This document shows, piece after piece, positions 8,020-17,531 of a stretch of 33,014 nucleotides of DNA. The first letter of the stretch is position 1. The number at the start of each line of letters is the position of its first letter. The stretch is taken from assembly GCA_024693455.1 (NCBI GenBank), contig JAILKW010000129.1:1-33014 (forward strand), in the 5' to 3' direction. Position numbers and translations under genes: made by a program. Under the pieces are notes generated by a model. That model had not been told where the DNA came from, did no database searches, and saw only the letters and a program-made list of their open reading frames with translations. The stretch comes from Lachnospiraceae bacterium (GTDB lineage Bacteria > Bacillota > Clostridia > Lachnospirales > Lachnospiraceae).

Positions 8020-9144
8020 ATGGATGAGATGAGATTATCAGCAACGGTTGACATAAGAGCTATTCGTTCAAATATAACAGAATGCAAAAAAAGATTAAAT
8101 GACGGTGTGAAGATTTTTGCGGTATTAAAGGCAGACGGTTACGGCCATGGAGCCATTCCCATTGCAAAAGAAATGGAAAAGTGGGATGAAGTATTCGGAA
8201 TAGCCGTAGCTACTGCGGATGAAGCATTTGAGATGCGCCAAAACAATATCACAAAACCGATCCTAATCCTCGGATACACCTTCCCCGACTCCTACGAGAA
8301 GATAGCGGAGTATGAGATCAGACCGGCTGTTTTCACAGCACAAATGGCCAAAGATTATGCAGCTGCAGCTAAAAAAACAGGAAAAAAAGTATATTGTCAT
8401 ATTAAGATAGATACCGGCATGCACCGGATCGGTTATCAGGTAAACGAAGAAGCTGCGGATGAGATCGCGGAGATATTTAAGTGTAAAGACCTGATCCCTG
8501 AAGGGATATTTACTCATTTTGCAAGAGCGGATGAGGTAGATAAGTCCCATGCCATAAAGCAGAAGGCTTTATTTGACCAAATGATAGATTACCTGGACAA
8601 AAGAGGAGTTAAGTTTGATATAAGACATTGCTCGAATTCCGCAGCGGCTATGGAACTTCCGGATATGAATATGGATGCGGTAAGACTTGGAATAGTTATG
8701 TACGGTTTATGGCCTTCGGATGAAATGGATCACTCGTTTCCTCTCAAACCGGCACTTTCTTTATACAGTCATATCGTGTACATTAAAGAACTTCCCGCGG
8801 GTTGCCCGGTTAGCTATGGCGGAATATATGTTACCCCGTCCAAACGAAGGATAGCAACAATTCCCGTCGGCTATGCGGACGGTTATCCCAGATCATTGTC
8901 GAATAAAGCTTCGGTTATAATAAAAGGCAAACCGGCACCTATAGTCGGAAGAGTATGTATGGATCAAATGATGGTTGATATTACCGATATACCGGATGCA
9001 GGCCTTCTTGATAAGGTCACACTTATAGGAAATGATGGAGATGTTACCATAACCATGGAGGAACTTGGTGACATTTCCGGTAGATTTAATTATGAACTTG
9101 CCTGTGATCTCGGGAACAGAGTCAGGAGGATATTCGTTGGGTAG
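8020..9144 (+). CDS. alr: Alanine racemase
   Basis: PLP-dependent enzyme that interconverts L- and D-alanine and supplies D-alanine for peptidoglycan. The 374-aa length is normal for the family. The PLP-binding lysine is Lys37 in AVLKADGYGHG. The second catalytic residue is Tyr266 in CPVSYGG. Other family blocks are DTGMHRIGY, THFARAD, CSNSAA (commonly HSNSAA), RLGIVMYG, VGYADGYPR and GRVCMDQMMVD. No convincing Shine-Dalgarno precedes the ATG at 8020; an in-frame ATG at 8029 would give a product 3 residues shorter with a weak GGAT/GAG site, so the start is uncertain by 9 nt. The 3' end overlaps the next gene by 8 nt. The nnr-alr order is a recurrent arrangement in Firmicutes, as I recall it. 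Confidence 0.96.
   Translation: MDEMRLSATVDIRAIRSNITECKKRLNDGVKIFAVLKADGYGHGAIPIAKEMEKWDEVFGIAVATADEAFEMRQNNITKPILILGYTFPDSYEKIAEYEIRPAVFTAQMAKDYAAAAKKTGKKVYCHIKIDTGMHRIGYQVNEEAADEIAEIFKCKDLIPEGIFTHFARADEVDKSHAIKQKALFDQMIDYLDKRGVKFDIRHCSNSAAAMELPDMNMDAVRLGIVMYGLWPSDEMDHSFPLKPALSLYSHIVYIKELPAGCPVSYGGIYVTPSKRRIATIPVGYADGYPRSLSNKASVIIKGKPAPIVGRVCMDQMMVDITDIPDAGLLDKVTLIGNDGDVTITMEELGDISGRFNYELACDLGNRVRRIFVG
9124..9130 (+). promoter_or_regulatory. Ribosome binding site for a TTG start
   Basis: AGGAGGA sits 6 nt before a TTG codon at 9137, inside the end of alr. It is a near-perfect anti-16S match and there is no ATG in this frame at a suitable distance, so it decides the start of the CorC-like gene. 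Confidence 0.75.
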
Positions 9145-9973
9145 TTTTACGGATTTTTTTTCGGGTTTAAAGAAAAAACTCGGTAACACTTCCGATGTTA
9201 CGGAAGAAGATATAATGTCCATGGTTGCGGAAGGACATGAGCAGGGTGTTTTTTTGGCCACTGAAGCCAAAATGATACAAAATGTTTTTGCGTTTAACGA
9301 TAAAGCCGCAAAAGATATAATGACACACAGAAATGATATTGTGGCTCTTGACGGGGAAAAGACCCTTGAAGAGACTATCCATGTTTTTGAAAACAGTCAT
9401 TATTCAAGATTTCCGGTATATCTGGGCAACCTTGATAATATAATCGGAACGATCCATATGAAGGAAATGTTTTCCTTTTGTATAAAAAAAGATGACTATG
9501 CAAGAAAGATAAGAGATATTGACGGCCTTATGAGAAAGGCTGAATTTGTTCCCGAAACACACAGCATCCATACACTTTTCTCTCAGATGCAGCTTCAAAA
9601 GACTCATCTTTACATAGTTATAGATGAGTATGGTCAGACAAGCGGACTTATTACCTTAGAGGATATTCTCGAAGAGATAGTAGGTAATATCCTTGACGAG
9701 CACGATGACGAGCACGGCATGATAGAAGAGGCTGAAGAGGGAGCTTATATAATGGACGGAAAGACGCCGCTCGATGAAGTTGCGGGGAAACTCTCCATCG
9801 AATTCGAAGAAGATGATATAGAAACACTCAGCGGATTTATGATATACAGATACGGCAGCATTCCGGAAGATGATGAATCTGTTACGGTTGATGCATACGG
9901 ATATCGTTTCGAGGCGGTTGAAACCAAAGGGCATATAATTTTAAAAGCCAAAGTCATACCGTTTTCCGAATAA
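9137..9973 (+). CDS. CorC/HlyC-type CBS-domain protein without a membrane domain
   Basis: Soluble 278-aa protein of the CorC (YbeX) group. Two CBS domains are visible (about residues 61-115, MTHRNDIVALD to GTIHMKEMF; and 130-185, with VIDEYGQTSGLITLEDILEEIVG). A CorC_HlyC transporter-associated domain occupies about 200-275 (LDEVAGKLSIEFEEDD, SGFMIYRYGSIPE, YRFEAVE). The DUF21 membrane domain found in larger paralogues is absent, as in E. coli CorC. The family is linked to Mg2+/Co2+ efflux or ribosome-related roles; the exact role here is unknown. I choose the TTG at 9137 because of the AGGAGGA site and because the product begins MGSFTDFF, close to the family N-terminus; starts further upstream lie deep in alr. 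It closes the icd-to-CorC run, and a promoter for the next unit follows. Confidence 0.88.
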   Translation: MGSFTDFFSGLKKKLGNTSDVTEEDIMSMVAEGHEQGVFLATEAKMIQNVFAFNDKAAKDIMTHRNDIVALDGEKTLEETIHVFENSHYSRFPVYLGNLDNIIGTIHMKEMFSFCIKKDDYARKIRDIDGLMRKAEFVPETHSIHTLFSQMQLQKTHLYIVIDEYGQTSGLITLEDILEEIVGNILDEHDDEHGMIEEAEEGAYIMDGKTPLDEVAGKLSIEFEEDDIETLSGFMIYRYGSIPEDDESVTVDAYGYRFEAVETKGHIILKAKVIPFSE

Positions 9974-10003
9974 AACGCTATGTTTCACATCCAAAACATG
10001 ATG

Positions 10004-10032
10004 TTGAAAGACAATTAAAAAAATGATATGAT
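10004..10032 (+). promoter_or_regulatory. Sigma-A-type promoter upstream of yebC
   Basis: TTGAAA (10004-10009) and TATGAT (10027-10032) are separated by exactly 17 bp in an AT-rich stretch, close to the TTGACA/TATAAT consensus (5/6 at each hexamer). The predicted start of transcription is near 10039-10041, leaving a leader of about 30 nt before the yebC ATG. It lies in the 95-bp gap after the CorC-like gene, where no rho-independent terminator is visible. Confidence 0.75.
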
Positions 10033-10068
10033 AAATGTGATTTTATAGAAAGAATAAGGAAGAGAAAA

Positions 10069-10803
10069 ATGTCAGGACATTCAAAATTTGCTAACATAAA
10101 GCACAAAAAAGAAAAAAATGATGCTGCTAAAGGTAAAATTTTCACTATTATCGGGCGTGAGATTGCTGTTGCGGTAAAGGAAGGCGGTCCGGATCCGGAT
10201 AATAACTCAAGGCTCCGCGATGTCATTGCCAAGGCTAAATCCAACAATATGCCCAATGATACCATAGAAAGAGGTATTAAGAAGGCTGCCGGTGATGTGG
10301 GCAACGTTAATTACGAGACAGTTACCTATGAAGGATACGGTCCCAGTGGTACAGCAATCATAGTAAAGGCTCTGACAGACAATAAAAACAGAACAGCGGC
10401 CAATGTCAGGAACGCTTTTTCAAAAGGACACGGAAGTATAGGTACACAGGGGTGTGTGTCTTATATGTTCGATGAAAAGGGGCAGATCATCATCGCAAAA
10501 GAAGAAACAGATCTTGATGCGGATGATCTTATGATGATGACTCTTGATGCCGGGGCAGAAGACTTTACCGAAGAAGAAGACAGTTATGTTGTTCTTACCG
10601 ATCCGGCTGATTTTTCAACAGTCAGAGAGAACCTTGAAAAAGAAAACATACCTATGGCGGATGCTGAGGTTTCAATGATCCCTCAGAATTATGTTTCACT
10701 TACTGACGAAGGGGATATCGCAAATTTTGAGAGAATACTTTCATTTCTCGATGATGATGATGATGTTCAGGAAGTTTTTCATAACGCAGAGACAGAGGAT
10801 TAG
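10069..10803 (+). CDS. yebC: YebC/PmpR family protein (TACO1-like)
   Basis: Member of the widespread YebC/PmpR family, described both as DNA-binding transcriptional regulators and, more recently, as ribosome-associated factors that relieve stalling at proline-rich stretches. The 244-aa product begins [22 protein letters not shown], close to the invariant SGHSKWxxIKHKK start (Trp is Phe here). It continues with FTIIGREI, the acidic GGPDPDNN loop, [29 protein letters not shown], and the C-terminal half with [17 protein letters not shown] and MIPQNYVSL. The tail is unusually Asp-rich ([11 protein letters not shown]). A GGAAGAG purine stretch precedes the ATG. A good promoter lies just upstream, and glgA follows after 27 nt, so the two may be co-transcribed. 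Confidence 0.96.
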   Translation: MSGHSKFANIKHKKEKNDAAKGKIFTIIGREIAVAVKEGGPDPDNNSRLRDVIAKAKSNNMPNDTIERGIKKAAGDVGNVNYETVTYEGYGPSGTAIIVKALTDNKNRTAANVRNAFSKGHGSIGTQGCVSYMFDEKGQIIIAKEETDLDADDLMMMTLDAGAEDFTEEEDSYVVLTDPADFSTVRENLEKENIPMADAEVSMIPQNYVSLTDEGDIANFERILSFLDDDDDVQEVFHNAETED

Positions 10804-10830
10804 TTTACCAAATTTAGGAGGGTTATTTCG

Positions 10831-12291
10831 ATGAAAAAGATTTTATACGCATCAAGTGAATGTTTTCCGTTCGTTAAGACCGGAGGACTGGCAGATGTTG
10901 TAGGAGCTTTACCAAAAGAATTCGACAAGCAATATTGGGATATAAGGGTAGTTATTCCCAGTTACACATGCATACCGCCTCAGTATAGGGATAATTTTAA
11001 GTTTGTTACAAGCTTTAATCTTGATGTAGGTCCTTATATCGGCGATAAATATGTCGGGGTAATGGAATATGAATTCATGGGTATTACCTATTATTTCATC
11101 GATAATCTTGAGTATTTCGAATGCTTTTATCCTTATGGTGATACACGCTATGATATGGAAAAATTCACCTTCTTTGACAAGGCGGTTCTTTCCATGCTTC
11201 CGGTTATAGATTTTAAGCCCGATCTTATTCATTGTCATGATTGGCAGACAGGTCTTATACCGGTTTATCTTAAGACTTTATTCCAGGGCAATCCGTTCTT
11301 CTGGGGCATTAAGTCTATGATGACGATCCATAACCTCAAATTCCAGGGTGTATGGGATGTTGAGACCCTTCAGGGACTTTCAGGCCTGCCAAAGGATCTT
11401 TTTACCCCTGATAAGCTTGAATGCAATAAAGCGGGTAATATGTTAAAGGGCGGACTTGTATATGCAGATTACATAACAACTGTTTCACCCACATACTGTA
11501 ATGAGATACAAACACCTTATTACGGAGAAGGTCTTGACGGTTTATTATCCTCAAGACATTTCGATATGAAGGGTATTGTTAACGGTATAGATTACATTAC
11601 CTATGATCCTTCAACAGATATGTCAATTTTCAAGCAGTATGATGTATCATCATTCCGCAAGAATAAGAAGATCAACAAAGAAAGACTTCAGGATGAGCTT
11701 GATCTTTGCGTGGATTCCAAGAAGTACATGATCGGACTTGTTTCACGACTTACCGATCAAAAAGGACTTGACCTTATCAACTACTGCATCGAGGGTATAG
11801 TAGATGACAACACACAGCTTGTTGTTATAGGTACAGGTGAGTCACGTTATGAGAATATGTTCAGGCATTATGCATGGAAGTACCCTGACAGAATTTCAGC
11901 CAATATCTGTTATTCGGATGATCTTGCAAGAAAGGTTTATGCTGCAGCAGACGCATTCCTTGTACCTTCAAGATTTGAGCCTTGCGGACTTACACAGCTT
12001 ATGAGTTACAGATACGGTACGGTTCCTATCGTACGTGAGACCGGAGGACTTAAGGATACGGTTGAACCTTATAACGAATATGATAAGACGGGTGACGGAT
12101 TCTCATTCCGTAATTATAATGGGGATGAGCTTCTTAATATCATCAATTATTCCAAGTGCATCTATTTTACAAAACGCACGGATTGGAACAAGATGGTTGA
12201 GCGCAATATGCAAAAGGATTACTCATGGAGTAATTCAAAAGCTCAATATGAGGAGCTTTATAATTATTTAATAGGGGATAGCGCAGAATAA
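10831..12291 (+). CDS. glgA: Glycogen synthase (ADP-glucose type)
   Basis: GT5-family glycosyltransferase that extends alpha-1,4-glucan from ADP-glucose in glycogen storage. At 486 aa it is of normal length. The N-terminal lobe has the ADP-glucose binding KTGGLADV (residues 16-23), then CHDWQTGLIP and MTIHNLKFQG. The C-terminal lobe has GLVSRLTDQKGLDL and the catalytic-site segment PSRFEPCGLTQL followed by GTVPIVRETGGLKDTV. AGGAGGG lies 8 nt before the ATG. A strong hairpin follows 6 nt after the stop, so the gene ends its transcription unit. No other glycogen genes (glgB, glgC, glgD, glgP) are in the window, so it is detached from the usual cluster, which is common in Lachnospiraceae as far as I know. 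Confidence 0.96.
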   Translation: MKKILYASSECFPFVKTGGLADVVGALPKEFDKQYWDIRVVIPSYTCIPPQYRDNFKFVTSFNLDVGPYIGDKYVGVMEYEFMGITYYFIDNLEYFECFYPYGDTRYDMEKFTFFDKAVLSMLPVIDFKPDLIHCHDWQTGLIPVYLKTLFQGNPFFWGIKSMMTIHNLKFQGVWDVETLQGLSGLPKDLFTPDKLECNKAGNMLKGGLVYADYITTVSPTYCNEIQTPYYGEGLDGLLSSRHFDMKGIVNGIDYITYDPSTDMSIFKQYDVSSFRKNKKINKERLQDELDLCVDSKKYMIGLVSRLTDQKGLDLINYCIEGIVDDNTQLVVIGTGESRYENMFRHYAWKYPDRISANICYSDDLARKVYAAADAFLVPSRFEPCGLTQLMSYRYGTVPIVRETGGLKDTVEPYNEYDKTGDGFSFRNYNGDELLNIINYSKCIYFTKRTDWNKMVERNMQKDYSWSNSKAQYEELYNYLIGDSAE

Positions 12292-12297
12292 ATAACG

Positions 12298-12340
12298 GAC
12301 ATCCTCCGGCATTCGCCGGAGGGTGTCTTGTGTAGTTTAA
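12298..12340 (+). terminator. Probable intrinsic terminator after glgA
   Basis: GACATCCTCCGGC (12298-12310), loop ATTC, and GCCGGAGGGTGTC (12315-12327) form a 13-bp stem with a single G-T wobble. The following tract (TTGTGTAGTTT) is only partly T-rich, so termination may be incomplete. The downstream ftsK start is just 26 nt past the stem, and I found no separate promoter with good spacing there. Confidence 0.8.
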
Positions 12341-12353
12341 AAGAATATTATTT

Positions 12354-14990
12354 ATGTCAAACAAAACAAGCAAAAAGCGAAACACAAAAAAAACTTCACA
12401 AACCAAGGAGCAGGAAAGCAATCCCATAGCTTTGGATATAATTCTTTGGGCAATACTTGCTTTTTCCCTGCTTTTATTTCTCGGAAACCTTGGACTTGGC
12501 GGAGTTATAGGCAGTGCAAGTGCCGGAGTATTATTCGGTCTCTTCGGAATCCTTGCATATATAGTTCCGATACTGATCTGTATAGGTGCTTTTTTCTTTA
12601 TTTCGAACAGAAATAATAAACTGGCTTATATAAAACTCATTTTCGGGTTTTTAATGCTGATCTTACTGGATCTTTTGATCGAACTCTTTATAAACGGAAG
12701 TAATCCCATTGGTCCGACAGAAGGTTATGTAAATGGATCGCAAAACCATGTAGGTGGTGGCTTTTTCGGGGCTCTTTTGGCATTTTTACTTACAAAGGGC
12801 TTCGGTCTTGTGGGCGCATATGTCATAGACATTATCCTTATGATAGTTTCTTCGGTAATGATCTCTGAAAGAGCTTTACTTTCCAGACTTCGTGCAGCAG
12901 CCGAAGAAAGAAGGGTATTACAAAAACAAAGAAATGAAAAAAGACGGGAAGAAGCAAGAGCCAGAGCTGCAGAAAGAGAAGCCGCAGAACGCAAAGAAGA
13001 ACTCAGGATCGAAAAAAAAGTTCCAAAGGGCGGCATGAATTTAGATCTTCTTACCATAAACGGTGCAAGTACGACTTCGGACGAAGTTTCTCCCATAGAT
13101 ATAGAAGAATATAAGGAAAGATCGAAGGAAAAAGAAATACAGGATGATAACATAGAAGAAATCGAAAGAGTTCCTCTTGATTCAAACAATCCTTCGGAAT
13201 CTACTTTTGAAATCTACGGTTCAAATGAAATTGACTCAGAAATCCGTGATGAGATAAACGAAGACTATGTTCCGGTTACTTCGGAAGTCAGTGAGCAGGA
13301 AACATATATATCCCCTTATAACGAGGAAAATATATACGAAGAGACTCAAGCCGATCTTAATGATCATCCTGCTGATACATATGAAGAGCCTGTATACGAA
13401 AAAGCCGAACCCTTACCGGAACATAAGGATACGGTAACACCTGAAGATACACCGGCCCAAAAAGAACCTGAGCCCAAACCAATGCCAAAGCCAAAGCCTA
13501 AAAAGCCTTATATCTTGCCCGATACCAATTTGCTTAACCCCATAAAAAGGGGTGCACAGGATACGGCTGAAGCTGTTCAGGAAACGGCGAAACGTCTTCA
13601 GACCACACTTGAAAATTTCGGTGTAAACGTAAAGATCACCGAGGCCAGCATCGGACCTGCAGTTACAAGATATGAGCTTTCTCCCGAACAGGGAGTCAAG
13701 GTATCACGTATCGTAGGTCTTGCAGATGATATAAAACTGAATCTTGCAGCCGAGGATATAAGGATTGAAGCTCCCATACCCGGAAAGGCAGCTGTCGGTA
13801 TTGAAGTGCCGAACAAAAACGTAGTCATGGTCCCTTTTAGGGAAATGATGGAAACAGCAGAATTTAAAAAAGAAAAATCACTTATATCATTTGCTGCCGG
13901 CAAAGATATTGGCGGAAAAACCGTCATTTCGGATATAGCAAAGATGCCTCATGTACTTATCGCGGGTGCTACCGGATCAGGTAAATCCGTTTGTATAAAC
14001 ACCATAATCATGAGTATTCTATATCATGCATCTCCGGATGATGTTAAGTTTATCATGATAGATCCCAAGGTAGTTGAGCTTTCCGTATATAACGGCATCC
14101 CTCATCTTTTGGTACCGGTCGTTACCGATCCCAAAAAGGCAGCTGCAGCGCTTAACTGGGCGGTCAGAGAGATGACGGACAGATACAATAAATTTGCCTC
14201 AGCCGGTGTCAGGGATATGAAGGGCTATAATGCCAAAATTAAAAACGGTTGCATTGAAGTTAACGGAGAAAAGATAGCTACCGAAAAAATGCCGCAGATA
14301 GTAGTTATTGTAGACGAGCTTGCAGACCTTATGATGGTGGCTTCGGGCGAAGTGGAGGAAGCGATCTGTCGTCTTGCCCAGCTTGCAAGAGCAGCAGGTA
14401 TTCATCTTATTATCGCAACACAGCGGCCATCCGTAAATGTCATTACAGGTCTTATAAAAGCAAATATGCCTTCCCGTATAGCGTTTGCGGTTACAAGCGG
14501 AGTTGATTCAAGAACGATACTTGACATGAACGGGGCAGAAAAGCTGCTTGGTAAAGGAGATATGCTTTACTATCCGCAGGGCGCACCGAAACCCATGCGT
14601 GTTCAGGGCGCATTTGTATCTGATGAAGAAGTCGAAAAAGTATGTGACTTTATTAGAAACCAGGAATACGGCACATCTTCGGATACTCAGGAAGTAATGG
14701 AAGCAATGGAAGCGGGAGCCGCCGAAAGCGGAGCTACTTCCATAGGCTCTGATTCCGGCAGATTTGATGATGGCCGGGATCAGTATTTTGCCGATGCGGG
14801 CAGAATTATCATCGAAAAAGAAAAAGGATCCATAGGAATGCTTCAAAGAAGTCTTAAGATCGGCTTTAACAGGGCAGCGAGAATTATGGATCAGCTTGAA
14901 GAAGCAGGTGTTGTGGGACCCGAAGAAGGGACCAAGCCAAGAAAAATCCTTCTTAGCATGGAGGAGTTTGAGGCGATAGTAAATTCATAG
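12354..14990 (+). CDS. ftsK: DNA translocase FtsK/SpoIIIE family
   Basis: Membrane-anchored hexameric ATPase that pumps DNA at the division or sporulation septum. The 878-aa product starts with a basic cytoplasmic segment. Hydrophobic helices follow at about residues 26-45, 50-82, 90-105 and 135-165. A long charged, Glu/Pro-rich linker (about 180-385) includes a PKPMPKPKPKKP stretch. The motor begins near residue 400, with Walker A GATGSGKS (538-545), Walker B VVIVDELADLM (around Asp654) and ATQRPSVNVITG. The C-terminal gamma winged helix (GSIGMLQRSLKIGFNRAARIMDQLE) is the KOPS/SRS-reading domain. No Shine-Dalgarno is visible before the ATG at 12354, which is odd for this window, and no alternative start looks better. 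Whether the protein serves division (FtsK) or sporulation (SpoIIIE) cannot be told from sequence alone. Confidence 0.95.
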   Translation: MSNKTSKKRNTKKTSQTKEQESNPIALDIILWAILAFSLLLFLGNLGLGGVIGSASAGVLFGLFGILAYIVPILICIGAFFFISNRNNKLAYIKLIFGFLMLILLDLLIELFINGSNPIGPTEGYVNGSQNHVGGGFFGALLAFLLTKGFGLVGAYVIDIILMIVSSVMISERALLSRLRAAAEERRVLQKQRNEKRREEARARAAEREAAERKEELRIEKKVPKGGMNLDLLTINGASTTSDEVSPIDIEEYKERSKEKEIQDDNIEEIERVPLDSNNPSESTFEIYGSNEIDSEIRDEINEDYVPVTSEVSEQETYISPYNEENIYEETQADLNDHPADTYEEPVYEKAEPLPEHKDTVTPEDTPAQKEPEPKPMPKPKPKKPYILPDTNLLNPIKRGAQDTAEAVQETAKRLQTTLENFGVNVKITEASIGPAVTRYELSPEQGVKVSRIVGLADDIKLNLAAEDIRIEAPIPGKAAVGIEVPNKNVVMVPFREMMETAEFKKEKSLISFAAGKDIGGKTVISDIAKMPHVLIAGATGSGKSVCINTIIMSILYHASPDDVKFIMIDPKVVELSVYNGIPHLLVPVVTDPKKAAAALNWAVREMTDRYNKFASAGVRDMKGYNAKIKNGCIEVNGEKIATEKMPQIVVIVDELADLMMVASGEVEEAICRLAQLARAAGIHLIIATQRPSVNVITGLIKANMPSRIAFAVTSGVDSRTILDMNGAEKLLGKGDMLYYPQGAPKPMRVQGAFVSDEEVEKVCDFIRNQEYGTSSDTQEVMEAMEAGAAESGATSIGSDSGRFDDGRDQYFADAGRIIIEKEKGSIGMLQRSLKIGFNRAARIMDQLEEAGVVGPEEGTKPRKILLSMEEFEAIVNS

Positions 14991-14999
14991 GAGGGAATT

Positions 15000-16670
15000 A
15001 TGAAATCTGATATTGAAATTGCACAGGAAAACAAAAAAGAGCATATTTCAAAAGTTGCCGAAAAGCTCGGCATTCCCGAAGATGATCTTGAATTATACGG
15101 CAAATACAAAGCCAAGATCAGTGAAGATCATCTGAAAAAAATATCCTCAAACAAAAAGGGGAAACTTGTACTAGTTACAGCAATCAATCCTACCCCCGCA
15201 GGTGAAGGCAAGACTACCACAAGTATCGGTCTTGCGGATGCTCTTTCTTTAAAAGGAGAAAAAGTAGCGCTTGCTCTTCGAGAGCCTTCACTTGGGCCTT
15301 GTTTCGGAATAAAGGGCGGAGCAGCCGGCGGTGGTTTTGCCCAGGTGGTTCCCATGGAGGACTTAAATCTTCATTTTACGGGAGATTTTCACGCTATAAC
15401 AAGTGCCAACAATCTGCTTGCAGCACTGCTTGACAATCATATTCAACAGGGTAACGAGCTTGGCATAGATCCTCGTAACGTTGTTTGGAAACGATGTGAA
15501 GACATGAACGACAGGGCTCTTCGTAATATAGTTATAGGCCTTGGAGCAAAAGCCGACGGAATGGTAAGAGAGGATCACTTCGTTATTTCCGTAGCTTCGG
15601 AAATAATGGCTATTTTCTGTCTTGCCGAAGATATAAATGATCTTAAGACAAGACTCGGAAAAATAATCGTAGCATATAATTTTAACGGAGATCCCGTTAC
15701 GGCAGATGACCTGAATGCTACGGGAGCTATGAGCGCCCTTTTGGTTGATGCCATAAAGCCTAATATAATACAGACACTTGAACATACTCCGGCGATCATT
15801 CACGGTGGACCTTTTGCAAACATTGCTCACGGGTGTAATTCTGTAAGAGCTACAAAAGCAGCACTTTCACTTGCCGATATCGTTGTTACCGAAGCCGGAT
15901 TCGGCGCTGATCTCGGGGCAGAAAAATTCTTTGATATCAAATGCCGCAAGGCAGGTCTTACACCTGATGCGGTTGTACTTGTAGCAACAATAAGGGCTCT
16001 TAAATATAACGGAGGAATTCCGAAGGATGAGCTGTCTGCGGAAAATCTCGACGCACTTTCAAAAGGTATAGTCAATCTTGAAAAACATATCGAGAATCTT
16101 CACAAATATAAAGTTCCAGTAGTTGTTACGCTTAATTCCTTTGCAAGTGATACAGACGCTGAGATTAATTTTGTCAAAGCTTTCTGTGAAGAAAAAGGTG
16201 CCGAGTTTGCACTTTCCAAGGTTTTTGCCGACGGAGGAAAGGGCGGAGCTGAACTTGCGGACAAGCTTCTTTATACACTGAATAATAAAAAGAGTGAATT
16301 CACACCTTTGTATCCGGACGATATGCCTCTTGACAAGAAGATAGAAACCGTTGCAAAGGAAATCTACGGAGCGGACGGAATAAGTTTTTCACCGGCAGCT
16401 AAAAGGTCACTTGACAAGCTCGTATCCTTAGGTATGAATAACCTTCCTGTCTGTATGGCCAAAACACAGTATTCACTTTCGGATAACGCAAAACTTCTCG
16501 GAAGACCATCGGGATTTACCATAAATGTAAGAGAAGTATATCCAAGTGCAGGAGCCGGCTTCGTTGTAGCGGTACTCGGAGATATAATGACTATGCCGGG
16601 CCTTCCCAAAAAGCCTGCGGCTTATGGCATAGATGTTGATGAAAACGGAAGAATAACAGGATTATTCTGA
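15000..16670 (+). CDS. fhs: Formate-tetrahydrofolate ligase
   Basis: ATP-dependent enzyme that makes 10-formyl-THF from formate and THF, feeding purine and fMet synthesis and, in acetogens, the methyl branch of the Wood-Ljungdahl pathway. The 556-aa product has the standard length. The P-loop [10 protein letters not shown] lies at residues 64-73. Other family segments are [51 protein letters not shown] and [19 protein letters not shown], and the C-terminus has [32 protein letters not shown] lies directly upstream of the ATG, 9 nt after the ftsK stop. folD follows after 18 nt, making a two-step C1-folate module. No acetogenesis genes are in the window, so a biosynthetic role is the conservative reading. 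Confidence 0.98.
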   Translation: MKSDIEIAQENKKEHISKVAEKLGIPEDDLELYGKYKAKISEDHLKKISSNKKGKLVLVTAINPTPAGEGKTTTSIGLADALSLKGEKVALALREPSLGPCFGIKGGAAGGGFAQVVPMEDLNLHFTGDFHAITSANNLLAALLDNHIQQGNELGIDPRNVVWKRCEDMNDRALRNIVIGLGAKADGMVREDHFVISVASEIMAIFCLAEDINDLKTRLGKIIVAYNFNGDPVTADDLNATGAMSALLVDAIKPNIIQTLEHTPAIIHGGPFANIAHGCNSVRATKAALSLADIVVTEAGFGADLGAEKFFDIKCRKAGLTPDAVVLVATIRALKYNGGIPKDELSAENLDALSKGIVNLEKHIENLHKYKVPVVVTLNSFASDTDAEINFVKAFCEEKGAEFALSKVFADGGKGGAELADKLLYTLNNKKSEFTPLYPDDMPLDKKIETVAKEIYGADGISFSPAAKRSLDKLVSLGMNNLPVCMAKTQYSLSDNAKLLGRPSGFTINVREVYPSAGAGFVVAVLGDIMTMPGLPKKPAAYGIDVDENGRITGLF

Positions 16671-16688
16671 TCAGATAAGGGGATAAGT

Positions 16689-17531
16689 ATGAGCACATTA
16701 ATAGACGGAAAAAAGATTTCACAGGATATTAAAGATGAACTTAAAGAGAAGGTATCCGGACTTAATGCAAAGGGTACAGAGGTTTCTTTAGCGGTAATTC
16801 TTGTTGGCGAAGATCCTGCATCACAGGTTTATGTCAGAAACAAAAAGAAAGCCTGCGAATATATCGGAATAAGATCCATTTCACATGAGTTGCCTGATTC
16901 TACCAGTGAAGAGGAGCTGCTTAGTCTGATATCGGACCTTAACAAAGATGACTCGGTAGACGGAATTTTAGTTCAGTTGCCACTGCCTTCACACATCAAC
17001 GAAGATACCGTCATCAAAGCTATCGCACCGGAAAAAGATGTGGACGGCTTTCATCCTCAAAATGTCGGTGCACTTTCCATCGGACAAAAAGGATATGTTT
17101 CCTGCACACCCGCCGGGATCATACAGCTTCTTAAAAGATCGAATATAAATATGGATGGTGCGCATGCCGTTATAATAGGTCGAAGCAATATAGTAGGTAA
17201 ACCCATGGCCCTTCTTTTGCTTCGGGAAAATGCGACAGTTACCATAACACATTCTCATACGAAAGATTTAAAAGAGATCACAAAACAGGCGGATATTCTT
17301 ATCGTTGCAATAGGAAAAGCTAAGTTTGTAAACGATGAATACATTAAAGAGGGTGCAGTGGTGATCGATGTCGGAATGGACAGAGATGAAAACGGTAAAC
17401 TTTGCGGAGATGTTGATTTTGACTCGGTTAAGGATAAATGTTCTGCAATAACTCCTGTTCCCGGCGGAGTCGGACCTATGACTATAGCTATGCTTATGAA
17501 TAATTGTGTGAGTGCTAAAGGAGAGATTTAA
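16689..17531 (+). CDS. folD: Bifunctional methylene-THF dehydrogenase / methenyl-THF cyclohydrolase
   Basis: Interconverts 5,10-methylene-THF, 5,10-methenyl-THF and 10-formyl-THF, working with the upstream fhs product. The 280-aa length is typical. The catalytic Tyr and Lys fall in YVRNKKKA (Tyr48, Lys52, matching Tyr50/Lys54 of E. coli FolD). Further signatures are GILVQLPLPSHI, PEKDVDGFHPQNVG, the Rossmann segment VIIGRSNIVGKPMALLL, THSHTKDL and the C-terminal TPVPGGVGPMTIAMLM. An AAGGGG site precedes the ATG. The stop codon shares its last base with the next start (TAATG), which suggests translational coupling to the zinc-ribbon protein. Confidence 0.98.
   Translation: MSTLIDGKKISQDIKDELKEKVSGLNAKGTEVSLAVILVGEDPASQVYVRNKKKACEYIGIRSISHELPDSTSEEELLSLISDLNKDDSVDGILVQLPLPSHINEDTVIKAIAPEKDVDGFHPQNVGALSIGQKGYVSCTPAGIIQLLKRSNINMDGAHAVIIGRSNIVGKPMALLLLRENATVTITHSHTKDLKEITKQADILIVAIGKAKFVNDEYIKEGAVVIDVGMDRDENGKLCGDVDFDSVKDKCSAITPVPGGVGPMTIAMLMNNCVSAKGEI

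Noticed and set aside
9974-10068. Rex operator in the yebC promoter gap
   Set aside because: There is a TTTCACAT and an AATGTGAT but not in the inverted arrangement with a 4-bp spacer expected for a Rex site.
9978-10304. Antisense open frame over the yebC promoter and 5' end
   Set aside because: It is the shadow of the yebC frame, with low-complexity Ser/Leu/Phe composition and no ribosome binding site; the yebC call is certain.
12725-13189. Antisense 154-codon frame within ftsK
   Set aside because: It mirrors the charged FtsK linker and is a Ser-rich shadow with no family resemblance.
14991-14999. THF riboswitch upstream of fhs-folD
   Set aside because: The gap between ftsK and fhs is only 9 nt, so no leader aptamer can fit there.
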